A DNA stretch of 16,422 nucleotides from CADAWZ01 sp045114665 (GTDB taxonomy: Bacteria > Vulcanimicrobiota > CADAWZ01), in assembly GCA_045114665.1 (NCBI GenBank), contig JBGUKW010000103.1:1-16422 (forward strand), in the 5' to 3' direction. This document shows positions 14,511-16,422 of this stretch, one piece after another (position 1 is the stretch's first letter; each line of letters opens with the position of its first letter). The translations under genes and the position numbers were made by a program. The notes under the pieces were generated by a model, which saw only the letters and a program-made list of their open reading frames with translations, was not told the DNA's origin and did not search any database.

Positions 14511-14662
14511 AGAAATAGTTACAGCTGTGATTGTCATTGATAATGAGAAAAAACAAGCTATATCTTATCATCAACAAAATTTATAATTATTCACAACATA
14601 ATACAAAAAGGAAAAAAGAAACAAATAGATAATAAATATACAAACAATATCTTTTGATGAGT

Positions 14663-14699
14663 GCAACTAACGAACCTATTATATAGGTTCGTTAGTTGC
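14663..14699. repeat. Perfect palindrome 1 (17-bp arms, 3-nt centre)
   Basis: GCAACTAACGAACCTAT (14663-14679) is exactly repeated in reverse complement at 14683-14699 around TAT. It shares its last four bases (TTGC) with palindrome 2. GC content is clearly above the surrounding DNA. Confidence 0.9.
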
Positions 14700-14731
14700 C
14701 CTCTGCTTTTTTATAAAAAAGCAGAGGGCAA
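14696..14731. repeat. Perfect palindrome 2 (36 bp, no spacer)
   Basis: TTGCCCTCTGCTTTTTTA (14696-14713) is followed directly by its exact reverse complement (14714-14731). The T6/A6 centre could serve as the U-run of hairpin 1 on transcription, so the pair could act as a bidirectional terminator, or it may be a small palindromic mobile element. The remaining gap, 14511-14662 and 14732-14784, is AT-rich without a convincing gene. Confidence 0.9.
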
Positions 14732-14784
14732 AGATCTAAATATTAGCTTCTAATTTGTACAAAATTGATAAAGGAGAAAAAAAT

Positions 14785-15987
14785 ATGATTAAGAAGCACT
14801 TTGCTCTTTTAGCTATATGTCTTTTCTTTATAGCTATAATCACTTCAGCTTGTGGAGGTGGTGGCAAAACTACTCCTCCAAGCTATCCATTTATTCCTGT
14901 TCCGACACCAACTCCAACACCTGAAAAATTTCCACTTGAACTTTCACAAACAGAATTTACAGTTAATGTAGGAGCTACAGACAATATCACTGTTACATTA
15001 AATGGTGAAGACATTACACAAACTGCTACTTATACTGTTGATCAAGAAGCAATAGCCAATGTTGAACAAGGAGTAATTACTGGTCTATCTGCTGGTGTTG
15101 CAATTGTTACTGTAAATGCTGAAAATGCAGAAGAGGAAAAAACATTTACTGTTAATGTCATCGATCCAAGTTTGCCAAATCTTGAAGTTAATCCAGCAGA
15201 AGTCAATCTCAAAGTAATTGAAGAAGCTACTGTAACTGTTACACTAAATGGTGAAGATGTTACAGAACAAGTTACTTATACATCTGATGATGAATCAATC
15301 GCAACTGCGGAAAAAGGAAAAATTACTGCACAATATAATGAAGGAACTGCTAAAATTGCAGTTTCAAAAGAAGGTGCTAATAGTGCAACTATTACTGTAA
15401 ATGTTAAAGATGATTCTAAAAAAGTTACACTTGACGCTGCGGTTCTCAGTCTATTAGGATATAAAACAGTCGAAAATGGAAATGGTTATGATATTAAAAA
15501 AATAGAAGGTGAGACAATTGTAACAAATCTTGAAATACCTGCTATTTTTAAAGATAATGAGGATAACAAATGCAAAATTACAGGCATTGCAATGGATGTT
15601 TTTTCTTACTGTACTTCATTGGAAAATGTAACTATTCCTAATAGTGTTACTACTATTGGACAATATGCTTTTTCTAATTGTACTTCATTGGAAAATGTAA
15701 CTATTAATAGTGTTACTACTATTGAACCAGGAGCTTTTTATGAATGTCATTCATTAGAAAATGTAACTATTCCTAATAGTGTTACTACTATTGGAGAAGT
15801 AGCTTTTTTTAATTGTGGTTATTATGACGGCACTGCCCATTTGACATTGGATATTCCTGATAGTGTTACTACTATTGGAGATTATGCTTTTTATTTTGTT
15901 GACAATATAAACTATGACACCGAAAAAATGACAGCAACTGGCTCACCTTGGGGAGCTAAGAAAGTAAACGGAGTACCAGTAAACTAA
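14785..15987 (+). CDS. Lipoprotein with Big2-like domains and BspA-type leucine-rich repeats
   Basis: 400 residues from ATG 14785, set by AAAGGAGA (14770-14777); the frame is open back to TTG 14755, but the ribosome site lies within that extension. Signal peptide with lipobox TSAC, lipidation at C23, followed by a Gly/Pro/Thr linker (PTPTPTP, 41-47). Two bacterial Ig-like (Big2) domains at about 50-127 and 133-208 share NGEDIT/NGEDVT and a terminal TVNV strand. After a short region (215-262), BspA-like repeats run from about 265 to 370 with the core ENVTIPNSVTTIGxxAF. Such proteins sit on the cell surface and typically bind host or matrix proteins or other bacteria; the ligand is unknown. The protein ends shortly after the last repeat with no sorting signal. 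One repeat has lost a Pro codon (VTINSVTTIE). Confidence 0.88.
   Translation: MIKKHFALLAICLFFIAIITSACGGGGKTTPPSYPFIPVPTPTPTPEKFPLELSQTEFTVNVGATDNITVTLNGEDITQTATYTVDQEAIANVEQGVITGLSAGVAIVTVNAENAEEEKTFTVNVIDPSLPNLEVNPAEVNLKVIEEATVTVTLNGEDVTEQVTYTSDDESIATAEKGKITAQYNEGTAKIAVSKEGANSATITVNVKDDSKKVTLDAAVLSLLGYKTVENGNGYDIKKIEGETIVTNLEIPAIFKDNEDNKCKITGIAMDVFSYCTSLENVTIPNSVTTIGQYAFSNCTSLENVTINSVTTIEPGAFYECHSLENVTIPNSVTTIGEVAFFNCGYYDGTAHLTLDIPDSVTTIGDYAFYFVDNINYDTEKMTATGSPWGAKKVNGVPVN
15614..15890 (+). repeat. Leucine-rich repeat units nearly identical at DNA level
   Basis: Copies beginning near 15614, 15683, 15750 and 15841 share almost unchanged DNA such as AATAGTGTTACTACTATTG, including synonymous positions. 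The unit is about 69 bp (23 residues). The second copy lacks one codon, and the fourth is more diverged in its first half. This points to recent duplication or gene conversion. Confidence 0.85.
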
Positions 15988-16018
15988 AAGTAGCTACAAA
16001 AAACATCCAGTCGAGAAT

Positions 16019-16065
16019 CTGCACCTACTTTTAGTTATGTACTAAAAAGTAGGTGCAGTTTTTTT
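16019..16065 (+). terminator. Strong intrinsic terminator after the LRR lipoprotein
   Basis: CTGCACCTACTTTTAG (16019-16034) pairs with CTAAAAAGTAGGTGCAG (16042-16058) with one bulged A, a 7-nt loop and then seven T's. Confidence 0.93.
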
Positions 16066-16109
16066 CTCACAACTCTTTTTTTATGTCAATCAATAATATT
16101 TGCAATTAT

Positions 16110-16283
16110 TTATTGCAATTTATTTTTCAAATCAGGAATGTCAAGAGTCAAAGTCTTCCACATTGTATCAAAATCTACTTTCTCATAATCATGAGCATGC
16201 ACATTTCTCATTGCTTTTATTTCTTTCCAAGGTATTTCTTTATGATCTTGTCTAAAATCTTCTGATAATCTTGATATAGTACA
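16110..16283 (-). pseudogene. HepT-like (DUF86) toxin, C-terminal remnant
   Basis: Read on the minus strand, 57 codons from TGT 16283-16281 to the TAA at 16112-16110 encode TISRLSEDFRQDHKEIPW, then KEIKAMRNVHAHDYEKVDF, then a tail DTMWKTLTLDIPDLKNKLQ. This matches the C-terminal part of HepT-like toxins, including the R-x4-H catalytic motif (RNVHAH) followed by Tyr. HepT is the ribonuclease-like partner of the MntA nucleotidyltransferase antitoxin. Upstream the frame stays open for a few codons but becomes a Phe/Ile low-complexity string with no start codon, so the N-terminal half, about half of a normal protein of 110-140 residues, is missing. The cut falls where the IS607-like element begins. 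No MntA gene lies on the retained side. The family call is good; loss of function is inferred. Confidence 0.75.
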
Positions 16284-16335
16284 TAAAAATATAAAAAAGA
16301 ATAAAAAAATATATTGATTTTTATTAAAATTAAAT

Positions 16336-16360
16336 TATAATAGTATTATACTTTAAAGGT
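16336..16360 (+). promoter_or_regulatory. Promoter and ribosome site of the IS607-like recombinase
   Basis: TATAAT at 16336-16341 (or TATACT at 16347-16352) precedes AAAGGTG, which ends at 16361 or just before and lies 6-7 nt from the ATG. No convincing -35 is seen. Confidence 0.4.
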
Positions 16361-16367
16361 GATACTA

Positions 16368-16422
16368 TGAAAGCAAAAGAAGTTTTAAATTTATTAAGAA
16401 TAACTCGTCAAACTTTAACAAA
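16368..16422 (+). CDS. IS607-family serine recombinase TnpA (partial, 5' end only)
   Basis: Only 18 codons are present: MKAKEVLNLLRITRQTLT, cut by the window end. This is the MerR-like helix-turn-helix opening typical of IS607 transposases of low-GC bacteria (K-A-K-E-V-L...L-x-I-T-R-x-T-L-T), which continues in the family with a Lys-Tyr wing and a serine-recombinase catalytic domain. The ATG follows AAAGGTGATACT. It is divergent from the HepT remnant. A stand-alone MerR/excisionase-type regulator would start similarly, so confidence is limited by the short read. Confidence 0.65.

Larger units (their letters stand above)
16284..16422 (+). mobile_element. Left end of an IS607-family insertion sequence (partial)
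   Basis: Homology to HepT stops near 16283, and 85 bp further on begins a gene typical of the IS607 serine recombinase. The element's left end should lie in this AT-rich interval, and the rest (recombinase, probably tnpB) lies beyond the window. IS607 elements make no target duplication, so the exact boundary cannot be read here. Confidence 0.6.

Noticed and set aside
14500..14586. Short frame of 28 codons (MKRNKEIVTAVIVIDNEKKQ...) overlapping the end of the nuclease gene, faintly like a NUDIX N-terminus
   Set aside because: Too short, no ribosome site, overlaps a real gene and lacks the NUDIX box; the resemblance could be chance.
16053..16265. Plus-strand frame of 70 codons across the final region
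   Set aside because: It is antisense to the HepT remnant, begins inside the terminator T-run and has no ribosome site.

Overview
The window is a stretch of a very AT-rich bacterial chromosome. Gram-positive-looking Shine-Dalgarno sequences (AAGGAGG-type) and sigma70-type promoters are easy to find. Two lipoproteins have relaxed lipoboxes (SAGC, TSAC), which would fit a spirochaete-like or other deep-branching, low-GC diderm, but nothing here fixes the taxon and I do not name one. No tRNA, rRNA or CRISPR array was seen.

Layout. (1) 1-2770: one end of an integrative element. It has a promoter overlaid with four copies of ACTTTAAA, a small phage-type replication-associated protein (DUF6291-like), a DnaC-like helicase-loader ATPase with a Cys cluster, a structured 110-bp spacer, and a tyrosine recombinase followed by a large dyad. 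(2) 2905-4799: a 5'-nucleotidase/UshA-family metallophosphoesterase with its own extended -10 promoter. It carries about 105 extra N-terminal residues and no visible signal peptide, and ends in a bidirectional terminator. (3) 4806-9193, minus strand: a tightly coupled operon read from a good promoter at 9193-9165. It encodes a DUF58 protein, a TgpA-like membrane transglutaminase, an unrecognised coiled-coil protein and a GNAT acetyltransferase. (4) 9240-13212, plus strand: an operon of a small M50 site-2-type protease, a lipoprotein, RimO (ribosomal protein S12 methylthiotransferase) and a TPR protein, closed by a terminator. (5) 13323-16065: accessory region with an Rpn/PD-(D/E)XK nuclease carrying an in-frame 12-bp tandem repeat, two abutting perfect palindromes, and a lipoprotein with Big2-type domains and BspA-like leucine-rich repeats. 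(6) 16110-16422: the C-terminal remnant of a HepT toxin gene, cut off where an IS607-family element begins; the start of its serine recombinase gene runs off the window.

Regions 3 and 4 look like stable chromosomal housekeeping or cell-envelope genes transcribed divergently from 9121-9289. Regions 1, 5 and 6 are mobile or fast-evolving. The most interesting signals are the repeat-covered promoter of the replication module, the double palindrome at 14663-14731, and the HepT/IS607 junction.
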